The notes under the pieces were generated by a model that made no database searches, had not been told where the DNA came from, and saw only the letters and a program-made list of their open reading frames with translations. A DNA stretch of 64,000 nt, from the NCBI RefSeq assembly GCF_028858725.1, contig NC_084764.1:20015501-20079500 (forward strand). Reading direction: 5' to 3'. The stretch comes from Colius striatus (lineage: Eukaryota > Chordata > Aves > Coliiformes > Coliidae). The number at the start of each line of letters is the position of its first letter. The stretch's first letter is position 1. This document shows positions 29,693-41,620 of the stretch, piece after piece. The position numbers and the translations under genes are program-made.

Positions 29693-29772
29693 GTAGAATC
29701 GTAGAATCATAGAATGGTAGGGGTTGGAAGGGACCGTTAGAGATCATCTAGTCCAACCCCCCTGCAGAAGCA
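29693..29772 (-). mobile_element. CR1 LINE 3' end, severely 5'-truncated
   Basis: The plus strand shows repeated AATCGTAGAATC / ATCATAGAATGG, then GGTTGGAAGGGACC, GATCATCTAGTCCAACC and CCCCTGCAGAAGCAG. Read on the minus strand this is the conserved CR1 3' end, finishing in the ATTCTATGATTCTACGAT microsatellite tail. Only about 80 bp remain. This is the avian/sauropsid CR1 type, and it is the best evidence for the lineage of the window. No ORF remains. Confidence 0.93.
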
Positions 29773-29779
29773 GTACACT

Positions 29780-31710
29780 CATTTCATTGCTCTTGGCCGC
29801 ATTATCTTAAAACAGCAAATAGTAAAGGTTGCATACTGGAAAGTCAAGGATTACAAATGATGTTTCAATTATTTATATTGCTAGAGGATGTTATTGGTCT
29901 GCAGTTTATGTGAAGCAGTCTTGAGGTATGGGTTTGACTTAACTAAATTGTTAGTTAAGAGAAGCAGGAAAAAAATGCTGAAATGCTTTTGTCACTGGGC
30001 ATCTTCCTTTCTACAAACATATAACTCACTGATGCATAAGAAATCCCAGTGCATTGAATCTATATGCCAGCACTAGATGGACCCAATTTCACTCAAGATC
30101 GGCAGATATGACAAAGTGGCAATAACCCTAGCAAAAACACAGTAAAAATCATAAAATGACTTCTTCACTAAAAGATGCCTGTAACACAGAGAACATTGGA
30201 GTCATACAAAATTAAAAAACCCCAAATGTGTTCTTCAGTGTTCAGCTTTTTTTAAGGCTTCTGTGACTGGCCCTCACTGGCTTCTGCAAAACTAAAATCT
30301 ATGCCCATCTCTGAGCTTCCCTAAAATACTCACTAGAGGAGTGACGTAATTGCGTCTTCAGAAGTCAATAAAGATTTACCATTAGCTTTAGCATAAGAAA
30401 AACAAGGCATTTCTGGCTATTTAAAAGCCCTATCTGGAACTTTTCCACAGGTGTATTTTTGATAAAACTGGATCCACCCTTTCTCTAGTTTGAAGGAACT
30501 TCTCTTCAGCCTAGGAAGCTATTGGCTGCAGGTTTTATTTCACTTTTCACATCAAAAGAGCCTACTGATATCCTTCTCAGCCTAATTCAGAGGCTTATCA
30601 TCCACAACTCCTTTGCTCCATCCTTGATTTCAGCATGTAACTTTCCTACATTACTGTGTTGGAAAACCTGCCCTTCCTCAGGGACGGTGGACTGCCAAAA
30701 TCATCCAAATAGACTATGAACTGAGCTCACTTGCATATAGTCTAATCAGTTGTTTCTAATAAGGACTGGATAAGGAGTCTTTGAAGAACAAGGATTACTG
30801 TTCTTATCTTCCACACTGTCCTTGCAGAGCTTTGCACGTTTGCATTGCTCTGTCTTCTTCATACTTGCTCTCCATTCTTAGGGCAGCTCCTCTCATTATC
30901 CCAATCTTGCATGAGATAATGCCAGTAGAAGATATTTGCTTTTCTTTTTTCCTTGCCTATAATCATTTTCTGTACATACATGGACTTAACAATACGTTGA
31001 GAAAAGTATCAGCTCTACCTGCTAGCTTTAGTCTCTCCTTTAATGCTTCTCTAGCCCTTGTTTTTGTCTCAAGCAATAATATCACTGTACATTTCAGTTT
31101 CCTTTGTCAAAGCAGAACCTTTGCTGTACTAACTTTGCCTTCAGTTCAACTACTGCCCTCCATTTTCTGTAAATATCCCACATACACGCAACCACAGGCA
31201 CTGCAAGCAGGGGAAAAAAGGAGAAACAGAAGAGATATTGGGTGACTCTTGGACTGATATTACTCAAAGTCTTGTCATTCTATCACTCTTTCAGCCCATT
31301 ACAGGCTGAATTAAAGCAAAGTAAGTTGTGGAGTGAGTCACTTTCATCTGTAAAACTGTCTTTTAGGACAAGAATTGCTCATTCTTTCAGACTGTAGGAA
31401 GAGAACAGATTTGCCAGCATGTTACTATTTTAATAAGAATAGTTTTCTTAACATTAAATTTTATTTGCTCCTAAATTTATTTTCTTAGAGCAGTGATTAT
31501 TTGGCAAATGCATCTCCACATTACAGGAAAGGTCTGAAGAGAACTTTCTTTTGCAGAAATATAGTTGTACCATGGTAAATCTCAAGTTTTGTAAAGGAAA
31601 ATTATGTCTGTGATTATTAACTGAAAGGAAAAGACAAATAGGTCTAAGGAAGGAGCGAAAAATCTGAGGTTTATAAATAATCCTGCAAGGCTGCTGTGAA
31701 GCTGTTATAT
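29780..31710. other. gene-free stretch with one longer plus-strand open frame
   Basis: A 154-codon frame at 30781..31245 (+) stands out for this AT-rich region. Its product is Leu/Ser/Phe-rich with hydrophobic patches and no known motif. It is probably chance; no promoter, splice or repeat context supports it. Confidence 0.4.
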
Positions 31711-31713
31711 TGT

Positions 31714-31780
31714 AAAAAAAAAAAAAAAAAAAAAAAAAGAAAAAAAAGAAAGAAAAAAGAAAAAAAAAGGAGAGAAAAAG
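31714..31780. repeat. A-rich tract (25 A then A/G-rich)
   Basis: A 25-A run followed by AAAAAAG/AAAG units. It could be an old retroposition tail, but no recognisable element or duplicated target flanks it. Confidence 0.85.
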
Positions 31781-32581
31781 CAAGCAATTTTTTTTAAAGT
31801 CTGTCTTGTAGCCCTGTTACAGCCCTGAAACAAAGTGTTTAAAGTGATGATGTTTGACTCCTCCAACGATCCCTGTAAAGAACTTTCTGGGTCAAACAGA
31901 GTGAGCCTTGCAGCAAAGTTGTGGATGCACCCAGGAGTTCTCCATGTTCCACTCCAGGGCTCGGTTCTGTGCTCAGCATCAGGACAGAGGGTAGCTAGCT
32001 CACTTTTAAAAACACGACATTTTACTTCTACAGTTGCCACTAGGCTGAAATGTTCTGAACAGTACAGGCTGATGGGGCTATGAGCTGCAGACATTATTAT
32101 TATTTTCACTGTTGTTACTTATTAGACTACCAGGGAAAAGCTAAGCCAAAAGAGCAATGGCTTATTGGTATCACTGCTTGTGGGTTACTGTGGGTTGTGA
32201 GGGGTGATAAGAGGCTGTTTGCTGTCACTAAGGAAATGCAGGATAACTTTAGGAGTAATATCATTGCACCTGACCGAGTCAAGGTTATACTGGTGGTTGT
32301 TGGACGTGTGCTGATGCTATTAAACCTCTGTTAGTGTGTAAGGGCTTGATCCTATTCTGTGAGCTGGAGGAGCTCTTGCATTGTAATGTTAGTGTGAACT
32401 GAATGGGACCTAGACATAGATCACCTTAACGCTGGATACTGATGGCAAATGTCTCACGTGGGGAAAAAAAGGTCCCCACATTTTTAAGGAAATGACCCCA
32501 AACTTTAAAGCATTTTGGAAAGTTTCAGGTTTGATTCAGAGACTTGGTAAAGACTTTCTGGAAAGTCCTAATGACTGGGGC

Positions 32582-32605
32582 GGGGGGGGGGGGGGGGGGG
32601 GGGGG
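32582..32605. repeat. poly(G) run, 24 G
   Basis: 24 consecutive G, preceded by GGGGC. Strong G-quadruplex potential; the length is likely unstable. Confidence 0.92.
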
Positions 32606-32929
32606 TGAGTGGAATTAAAAAAAAATAAAAAGACCATTTTAGTTTAAAGAAAATAGTTCTGATTTGAAAGGTGGCACTTGAAAAGAGTAATTCTGTGAAT
32701 GTCAGTCTTAAACAGTGTCCTTTTGAGGCTGGCCATATGAAACCTGAGCACAAATAGAAACTTCTCATCCGAGTGAGAGAAGAACTCCTCCGGGTGTATC
32801 TTTTTTCCCATTTCCCCATTTTATACCCTAAATGTAAAAGTATCGGACAGCTGTAGGTGGGTGGCGTGGTCAGATGGTGTTTTGCTGGGGCGTTTTTGGA
32901 AGCTGTTACACGGGCAATGTTTGGCTGTC

Positions 32930-33290
32930 TGGTGGTACCAGCGCTGCCGAGGACCGGCGAGGCCGGGAAGCGGGCGGTGGGAGCCACTAACAATCCGAAC
33001 CCAGGCCCCGCCACACGCCAGCAGCCCCGGCAGCAAGTGTTTTAATACCGACCAACCACGAGCCCCCCTCCTGCCACGAGATTTGCCCGCTCGAAAGCGG
33101 AGACTTCCGGCCCCTGAACACGTCGCTGCTCCTGCCGGCCTCCGAAAGAAGGGGGTGCAGCAGACATCTTCTACCTTCGTAGGAAATTTCAGTTTGTTTT
33201 TTCTTTCCTGCTGTTTCCTCTTCAGATCCGCCTGCGGAACCCCGCAAGTGCTCTGCACGCCAAACCACCGAGCGGCGGGGCGGTGAGGAT
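32930..33290. promoter_or_regulatory. CpG island
   Basis: CpG-dense DNA that begins abruptly after AT-rich sequence. It contains a good plus-strand acceptor-like tract (33197-33225, pyrimidines then CAG) and a donor-like GTGAGG at 33283, which would bound a 57-nt exon. No recognisable protein. Confidence 0.5.
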
Positions 33291-33780
33291 AACGATGAGA
33301 GTTTGAAAAAATTCCTTAATGCCTTGAGAATTTCACTTAAAAACTGCTCCGAAATATGCCGTAGCTTTTTAATTGAAGTAAACAAAGTGCAACAAATCCT
33401 AACTCAAATACGATTGCGCTGAGATTAGGCTCTAATTGCTTAAGGTTCAGGTGGAATCTGCAGGCTAAAGCCTATAAGAACAATCTGAATTTCACAATCA
33501 TTCTGTCAAAAGCAAGGAGATGAGAGCCCACACGCTTCCTAACAAGTCATTTTTAACAGTTACAAGCTTCTTACAAAGACCACACAGGGAGTCTAAGAGA
33601 TGCAAATTTAATCCCTGGTCATTCTGCAGGCCTTCAACAAAGATGTACTAAAGCCTAATAGAAAAGAAATCAGTTCTCTGTCACCGGCCCCTAGTAAAAT
33701 CTATTAGAGAAAGTAGGGATCTTGTATTTGCAGCAGTTGCTTTTAAAGGTTAAGGACAAGTACATATAAAAGGTATATTT
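33291..33780. promoter_or_regulatory. candidate conserved non-coding block beside a CpG island
   Basis: Low-repeat AT-rich sequence with TTTTTAATTG, GCTCTAATTGC, AGGCTAAAGCC and ACAATCATTC motifs directly right of a CpG island. It resembles deeply conserved elements near homeobox genes. Confidence is limited because no alignment was possible. Confidence 0.35.
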
Positions 33781-34225
33781 TTTTTGTATGTGAAATATTT
33801 AATAAAATCCATCATCTGTTCTTTTTTATTCCTAAAGATACTTCTGTATTTAGTTTGTATTCATTGAGCAAAAGAATTGTCCATCCCTTTATTGTTTGAA
33901 ATATTAGCAACATGACTATTTTTAAATGTTTGTCGTTTGGATGGTTTTTTTGTTTGTTTTCGGTTTTTTTCCAAAAATCTCTCATTTGAAAACATGTGCA
34001 GGGACTTCACAAAACTGATCGATGTCCTCTCAAAATACCTTGAAATGTTTCCATCCCATCGATAGTTTGACATGTCCAGGACTCAATATTTAAATCAAAC
34101 GAATATCTAAATAAAGAAGAATAAAAAGTCGGGCTGTGAATTGGCAAACAGTGCACAGAAATTGCCAGGCTTTTCCGGGGGACTCTTCTCTCCCTTTTTT
34201 GTTTTTAATGAGATCATCCCTTAAA

Positions 34226-34244
34226 AAATAAATAAATAAATAAA
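34226..34244. repeat. (AAAT)n microsatellite
   Basis: About four to five AAAT units within AT-rich DNA. Confidence 0.85.
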
Positions 34245-34499
34245 CTTACTACATACTGAATTACCTTCAGGTCTGATTTATTGTACATTTGAATAATTCA
34301 AATTAACATGAAAGCCGGCATTTTTCTACACGAACACATGCACCTCTTAACGTCTGTGCATATATCATGCTTTTGCAGTTGATTTATATTAACACAGGGG
34401 ATACACACACACATTTGCAGCAGCAGTGACTTTTAGGTCACTTTTATTGATAAAATGCTTTCCAGTTCCCTTTGCACGGAGAGGGCTCTGAGTGCTCAG

Positions 34500-36060
34500 C
34501 CCAGTCAGCACACCACCCGGTAATGGTTGTCAATGAGGGCGCAGCCCTGCCGCCTCCCGCCGGCCCGGCAACCATGGGGTTAAGTAGGAATGTCGCCCGC
34601 CTGACCGCTGTGGTGTCCGATCTGCCGGATCTCCCCCGAAAATCATTGATGATAAAATAAACGGGTCACTTGTTGATGGACTGCGAGTTTTCTTAGAGGG
34701 CAATATGCATCGGGGGAGCCGAGGTGCGGGAGATGAGGGGAGGGAGGCGAAGAGGGTTCGTTCTTAAATATCAAGGGGAGATGGAGCCTCTTTGGGAGAA
34801 TGGAGGATGCTTCTGAGGATGGCATGAACTGTTTCTGGTTCGGGGCTGTGCTACCGATGTGGCTAAAGATTTGTCCCCCGACAAGAGCTACTGTATCTCC
34901 ATGTCTTGGTGACCCATACAAAAGATAAAGAAACTGTTCCTTCGTAACACTAAGTAAAAACGGAATCGAATAGGAATCGTTGCCCTGTTCTACTGGGAGC
35001 CCTGGAGTTTTCTCTCAGGCGATAAGAAATTCGACATGATCCAGCGGAGTATTCAACCAGTGAACTAGCGCGGAGGAGAAAAAACACGTGGGGCAAACAT
35101 TGCTTCTTTCTTCTTGTGATTAGGACGGAGGTTTCAGTGGAACAAATCATGTGAATAAAATAATCGATGTCTGGGCTGGGAAGTAACTTTTCCTAAGCGG
35201 AACAGGGCCCTTCTCTACTTCCTTTTTCAATCCCCATGCCCACCACCCCTCGCTCCCCCGGTGATCTTCGTGGGAGAATCGGCTACAGCCGTTTTGCTGA
35301 AGGAAAGCTGCTCTCCCTCGGAAACCACGGCGACGGCGAAACCTTCTTCGGCACAGCAAGAGCATTCACTCCCCGCCAAGCAGTACGGGCTACTCTGGGG
35401 CACCGGCGGGCCGGGAGCCCTTTCCTCGCGGGCACCCGTCGCCCACCGGTTTTAAGGGCCCTTTCACTCCTTCTAGCCAGAAGGGACTCAACCACTCCCT
35501 CCACACCAAATCTGCTTCATGTGCATGAAGCCAGTCTGGAGGAAGTTCCTGTTCCCGACTCCTGTCTGGACGTGAGGAGGGTCCCATGAGGGATCAATGA
35601 CCACGTCTTTTTTTTTCTTTTTTTTCTTTTTTTCCGAGGAGGTAAACAGATTTGTCACTGTGGTACCTGGGACCAGGAGGAAATGCTTCAAAGCACGGAG
35701 CGCGACCTTTTGAGGCCTCCTGCACCCAACTCGTTGCCGGGCAGTCTGGCCCGAGTCCTAATTATAGCTCAGAACTAATTAGCTGGAGAGGAGAAGGTAG
35801 TGCGGGGTCCTTCCTTGGCGGCCCAAGGGGAGCATAGTAGAAATCCCAATGGAAAGAAGTTTCTCTGCGATGTGGAGGGGGAGGAGGAGCTGCGAGCTGA
35901 GGGAGTGGAGCGGGGAGAAGGGACTGGGGAGAGGGGGACACCCTGAGCTCTGCCCGCACCTGCCCCCACAGAGGGAGAGAGCGCTGGCCTCACCGCGCCC
36001 CAGGCCAGGCCCCGGGCTGCCCGCGATGAGAGCCTCCCAAACGACGCCGAAGGGATGAGG
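34500..36060. promoter_or_regulatory. patchy CpG-rich region
   Basis: CpG-rich patches at 34530-34640, 35260-35460 and 35690-36050 alternate with ordinary DNA. It includes a T-rich run (35608-35634). ORFs are short and unrecognised. Confidence 0.4.
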
Positions 36061-36560
36061 CTCTGCATAAACCCACCTGCCATCCTTGTCGGTGTGTGTG
36101 TAGTTAGCAAGTCAGTAATAACAATTTTTACTTCTTATAGAACTAATTCAGCTTTCTATGACATTGTCTTGTTTATTCAAATGTTTATTTATTTACTCCT
36201 CATGCCTCTTCCAAAGAGCTGATTTGGCCCTTTAAAGTGAAGAGAATAAAACGGTGTGGCAGAGAGTGGGAGCCAGGAAAAGCAGGGCTGCTGTGACTGG
36301 GACGGGCCATCCTATTTAGCTGCAAGAAGCAAGCTCTTGCTTTCAAAATCCATGCAGAAAACCTGGTAGCAGGCCGGGACCGGAGCTGAGCCACTGTCGA
36401 CAGCCACAGCGGCCTGTCAGCGCCACGCACCCCAGCACAAACAAGTAAATGAGGGAAATCGGAAATGCCAATTAATGTGCCATGTGCTGTGTCGGCAGAG
36501 CCGTTATTTCGCTATTGATTATCTGCAGGCGAGCCTCAACTTCCCTATCTGCTCCTCTCC
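36061..36560. promoter_or_regulatory. candidate conserved non-coding block
   Basis: AT-rich sequence after the 35-36 kb CpG region. It carries TTGTTTATT and TGTTTATTTATTTAC (forkhead-like, 36168-36196), CCAATTAATG (36468-36477) and TTGATTATC (36515-36523). It is repeat-poor and enhancer-like, and was not tested by alignment. Confidence 0.35.
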
Positions 36561-37019
36561 CGCAGGATGATTATGATGGAGGACCTTTAGGCCTTTCTCT
36601 TGGCTCCAGGCACTTAAGGAATAAGAAAAAATCTCTAGAGCAAGCAGAGGCAGGGGAGTACGGTGTCTGCTCGGAGCAGTGATTTCTGCGGGTGTCAAGA
36701 CGAGAGTGAGGGGGGAGGTGCCCTTCTGAGGCCAAATCACCCCTAGCGCTCTGCGGTCTAGCTATTGTGCATCTTTTCCCCTGCTCTCTCCGCTGGGCAA
36801 GACATGACTTTTGGGGGAATGGGACGACGGGGAGTTCAGGATCTCTGCAGCTCCCGTGGGCGGGAAGCGAATAGGGCATCTCAGGGCCAGGACTGGCTTT
36901 GCTGCCGGGCTCTGGGCTCAGCGGGCGCTGTCTCCTCTGTATGCCCCTGTGCAACTGTCTTTCCTCTGGGCCTTACTTTAAAAAAGAAGTTGCGATTTCC
37001 TAGGGAATCATTTAGCCAG

Positions 37020-37560
37020 TATATTCTTGATTAGACGACTGTTAACCCTAAGAGACTGATAGGACAATCAACATGCTTTTCTAATCACCATTCTTTTCTT
37101 GGTTGTGGTTTTGTTGGGGTTTTTTTTCCCCCCAACGGGGAGCCTTGCTGTAGGTCAAAACCTTGTTTTCTAAAGCAATTAAGTCCTATTTTCAAAGAGA
37201 ATATTAGATTAAAAATACATCGTGATTAAAGCATCGCGTAAAAGGTCGGCAGCGGGAAGAAAATATTTGGTGCTCGTCTATAGATTCCCTCACCTACCAC
37301 CTACTCTGAATGCGTCCTGTATCTTCCAGCATGTCCGGCCCTCATGATTGCAAATAGGCCTGTTTTCAAATGGAAATAGGACTTCCAAACTGATTATGTG
37401 TATTGAATCGGAATCACTCTCTAGATCCTCTTGTTTAAAATGTATTGAAAAAAGCATGATGGTTGCAGAGCTCTGAAACTGGCTCCTTCTCATCTTGGGG
37501 AGGTCGATCTATTTTGCAACTTTTTGCCGTTTGTGAACGTTTCAGCTAGATAATTACGCT
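37020..37560. promoter_or_regulatory. candidate conserved non-coding block
   Basis: An AT-rich island between CpG-rich segments, with repeated homeodomain-type cores (GATTAGAC, CTAATCACC, GCAATTAAG, ATATTAGATTAAAAA, GTGATTAAAGC) and few repeats apart from a T/C run at 37117-37133. The enhancer call is inferred from texture only. Confidence 0.35.
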
Positions 37561-37585
37561 ACATTGTGGAAGGGCGTCGCACTGA

Positions 37586-37656
37586 CACACAAACACCCCC
37601 TCCCCCGCCACACAAACACCCCCTCCCCCGCCACACACACACACACACACACACAC
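37586..37656. repeat. 23-bp tandem duplication fused to a (CA)n microsatellite
   Basis: Two identical 23-bp units (37586-37608 and 37609-37631; each CACACAAACACC then CCCTCCCCCGC) run directly into about twelve CA units (37632-37656). C-rich DNA continues to about 37815, so the minus strand is strongly G-rich. Confidence 0.92.
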
Positions 37657-38179
37657 TGCGCCATCCCCCAGCGCATACACCTTCAGCCCCCACCGCAGAG
37701 CCTACTCCGTGCATAGCCCACGTCGCTCCCGGACTTCCACGACAAAAACACACCCGCCCTCCCCACGGCAGCGCAGCTTCAGGGCCTCGCCCCCTCCCCG
37801 TCCCGTCCCCCCCCTCCCATGCCACCTAAGCACGGAGTGTCCCAGCGCCGCGCCACGCAGAGCCTTCCTGTGACACCAGGCACAAAATACGCTATCCACC
37901 AGCACCCTCCTGAGCCCCTCGAGACAACATGGTACCCACGTCTGGGTTCTGCTTCGTGAGCCACTGTTTAAAGCCATTAAAGTCTGTGCATGTGTAGGAA
38001 AAACCAGGCACAGGGAGCAACAGCTATTGCTCGCATGCTGAAGAATGAGGACAACCTCCGTGCGAAGGTTCCGTCTATTGATATGTAGTGAGAGCTTTAA
38101 ACCCTGTCATATCTTCCAAAATAATTATCCATTCAAATTCAGAAGAGTAATTAAAAATCGAGGAGAGAAAGGAGTGATC

Positions 38180-39420
38180 TACACCAAGCAGAAAGCGGGA
38201 AGCTCCCCGCGCCTGGGGGAGAGAAAAATCTGCGGCAGGAACGGAGTTCTACCGCTGCTCTGTCCGGGGGTAGGGGGCAGCCCCGACCCCGCAGGAGTTG
38301 ACCCAGTCCCACCCGCACGATCCCGCCGCTGCTCTGGACGAGCACGCCCGAACTTTCTCGGGTGCTTTCTCAGGGGTTGCTTCCCCCCGCTCACTCCCTA
38401 GACGCAACCCGAGCTGGGAATGTGTGGGGGCCCTGCGTGGCCGGCGGAGTCTCTGCGGCCGAACTGGTCGGGCAGGGGCCGACGCTTCGCCTGTAGCCCG
38501 CGAGGGTGCCACACAGCTGAGTCCCACCACAGTAGCTGCACGAGAAAACTTCTGACAGAAGATGCCAGTGCTGGGACCTGTCCCTCCGTCCTTCCCTGTA
38601 CTTTCACAATACCTTTGCGAAGACGCAAATTCATCCGATCTCATCCCATCCTCGATCTTTTTTGAGTTACCGCGGAGGTGCCGTGCAACTGTCCTGCCAT
38701 TACCCTGCTAGGCAAGCGTGATGTGTGTGGCAGGGACGGGGTAGTAACCGGGTCCACGAGCCCCACGCCGCTCTTCCTAGCTATGGAAGGGGCCATAGGC
38801 GGTCAACACCTTGTCGGGACTTTTGGGAGCAGCGTGACAGTGGTTTCTGGTCCGGCGTTTGCAGCCCTCCCGCCTGGGCACGGCCCATTGTAGGAAGGAC
38901 GAGACAGGCGGTGGGCGCGCACAGCTGGATCTGCCCGGCAGCACCTGCAAGCCCGGCAGCCTAGGCAGAGGCTGGCCGAGCTGGCATTTTAAAAACAGAG
39001 ACTGAGACAGTCGTCTGTAGCCCGACCAAGGGCAGCGCAGCACCCGGTGCCACGGGACAGGCCATCCTTGCGTGCAAGAGACACCGCAGACGGCCCGCTG
39101 TTGAAGGGCAGGATCAGGCCCGTTCCCCTCAACGGAAAACCAAGACCTAAGCCCCGACAGCGGCAACTTTGGCCGTGTCGAGTTGGTTTTTGGTAGGCAG
39201 CGGGGGCACCGGAGCAGGGCAAGGACGTCCCGCCGCGGTGCGCGGGGCTGCTCGCAGGGAGTCAGACTGGTCTCCGCTACCGGACCGGCTCCCGCCGCCT
39301 GCCGGGGCAGCCTCGGGTGGGCAAAGGCGGAAAGTCGCGAGAGGATTTCCTCAGTGTAAAATAATGAGAGGAGCGGAGGCACAGGCCGGCGGGAAACGCT
39401 TCTTTCAAAAGTAAGAGTTT
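38180..39420. promoter_or_regulatory. CpG-island cluster 3' of NKX2-1
   Basis: CpG is dense at 38200-38520 and 39080-39400, with moderately rich DNA between. It contains the longest open frame outside NKX2-1 (38777..39580, minus, 267 codons), which has no recognisable domain and a biased Arg/Pro/Leu content, so I treat it as a GC-driven open frame. A non-coding promoter is possible. Confidence 0.5.
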
Positions 39421-39819
39421 TCCCATTCCCATTTCCGCCTTTACAGACCGCACAATTAATGCCTGGCGCATCAGCTCCCACGGATACCGTCAGATGCACA
39501 CATTTATAGGTAAAATTCGTATACAGACTAAATGCTTCGCATTGGTCATCCACTTCTTGGGTTTTTTTCCTCTGCGGCAAGCAAAAGCAGAGAGAAGTGC
39601 AGGGACTGGAGCTACGTGCGCTCCATTTTGCAGCAGTACCAGAAGTGTGGTTCTAAAGTAACGCGCAGGTTAAGGGCAAATGCCAAGAACAAGAAGGTGC
39701 TCGAGGGGAAAAAAAAAAAAAAAAAAGTTTCTTTGAGAAACTGCAGCACGGAAAACAAAAAGTTTAAGGAACAAAAGCACCGAGAGAAACTACGAAAGAA
39801 CTGTGTCCTGGAGTCACAT

Positions 39820-41260
39820 TATTAGGTCAGTAACATGTTGAAATGAACTCGACCACTTCAGCAACACCTTTGATGGAAGGGAAAAAAGTCTATTTCCTCC
39901 AAGGTTCCAGGTGTGTGTAAGTTTGTCACCTTGTAGCACGTTATTACTTGTCCAAATTTACTTAATCGAGAAGAAGGATCCCGGTGAAATCCACTCGAAT
40001 GAAACGAAAGTGAAGATCTCATAGCTTGCTTATTTTTCTAAGTATTGCAACTATCCTTCCATTAAAAGTAAAAAATAATTTAAAAAACCCTCCACCAAAA
40101 CCCCAACGAACTCAAAGAAACCAAACTAAAGAAAAAAGTCCTCACAAAACAAAACAAAAAACCTCAAAACCAGCCTCACGTGTACGTGCGCTTTATTCTT
40201 TTCCTGCACAGTTTGAGGAGTCCCTGTATCGATGAAGCGCTACTAAGAATGATTTGGGGAGTTCTCATCGAATTACTACAATAAATCGCATACAGTCACT
40301 GAAATCAGCTGTGTAATTTCCCTTGCTAAATAAGTACAACTTATAAACTATTTTTTTAATTACTCGGAAAGTCCCGCTGCGTTTGGCGAATCAAAATAAA
40401 TCTCAGAAAATAGTAGTCATCGTAATCAGATGTAGTTGTTAGCGTGAGATATCAGGCTGTCCAGTAAAACCAGACCGAAGTATCGTTAGTCACCTGGTAA
40501 ATATTTTTAGAATGTACATTTAAAACTTTTTTCCCCCCCATTCCTATACGCCATCTCAGGACAGTGGATTCATACCGTTTTGCGTGGATAATGCATTCGG
40601 CCATTTGTAAAATGGTTTTGCTTTTTAATGTCTGTCATTAAAAAAAAAACCCAAACAAACAAAAAAACAAACCACAAACACACCGATTTCCCTTTTCCCC
40701 CTCCCCCTATCAAAAAACTTTACATCGAAGATTAAATGTCGTAGTTAACATTTTCATCGCTAGGTTTCCCAAGAAATTTTCTACATAGCAAGTTGTTTTA
40801 ACCTTCAAAACGAATTTCAGTTTCTTTTTGCAACAATACATCTTATTCACCGTCTTATTTATACAGCTGACCAGAAGCCTTGGAGCGAAAGACATAGGAT
40901 ATAGAAAACTTTGCCCTTACCTGCTCCCTAATGTGCTTGCAGCCGGGGAAAAAAAAAAAAAAAAAAAAAAAAAAAAGTGCATTTCTTATTATTCACCACT
41001 TTGCCAGATACGGTAACCTCTCTAGCTCGTAGGAACAGACAGACTGGGTCAGAGCTCTGTACACATTTGATACATACAAACCGTGTTACCATTTACTTAG
41101 GATTTGGAGTGGAGGGTTGGGGTTTTTTCCCCCTGAAGGGGATCATGAGAAGAACAGCGAGTCAGACCGAAAAAGCCCGTATTTCTCAGCTTTGCTCCAG
41201 ATACGGCCACGAAAGTACTAAAATGTTACAGAAGTCACTCAGTCTTTACCTCTAGGTCCC
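39820..41260. other. gene-free stretch with A-rich simple tracts
   Basis: AT-rich DNA with A/C-rich tracts (40079-40165 and 40640-40682) and a 28-A run at 40949-40976. ATTA/TAAT cores at 40300-40450 hint at regulatory DNA, but nothing firm is seen. Confidence 0.5.
40949..40976. repeat. poly(A) run, 28 A
   Basis: An uninterrupted A run with no adjoining transposon sequence that I recognise. Confidence 0.9.
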
Positions 41261-41269
41261 CTTTGTAAA

Positions 41270-41620
41270 GGCAGCCGTCACGACAAGTTGGACCGCGGCT
41301 GCTTTCCCAGAGCAGCCCCTCTACCTGCGCTCCGCCATCAAACTCCCCAAATTACTATCCCCCTCCCGCTACCGTGGCAACTTCTCTAAGTGCCAAGTCC
41401 CAGCTATCTCAGGTTACGTTGTTTGGGATCTATCCTAGTGCCCCACGCTACCTTTTCAAGATGCAGGCGACTGTAGCTTCATATCAGCTCCCCACCGCTT
41501 TTTTCACCCCAAAGGTGCGGCCCTTGCCCGCGCCGCCCCACCAGCCCGCCCGTCGCCGGAGAGCGTGGCGCCCGGGGCAGGCCCTGCCGCAGCCGCCGAG
41601 CCTCTCCTTCTGAGCATCCC
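41270..41620. promoter_or_regulatory. small CpG/GC-rich patch
   Basis: GC-rich with CpG clusters at 41514-41602. No motif-bearing ORF. It is followed on the plus strand by a 192-codon open frame (41697..42275) that I do not recognise. Confidence 0.4.
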
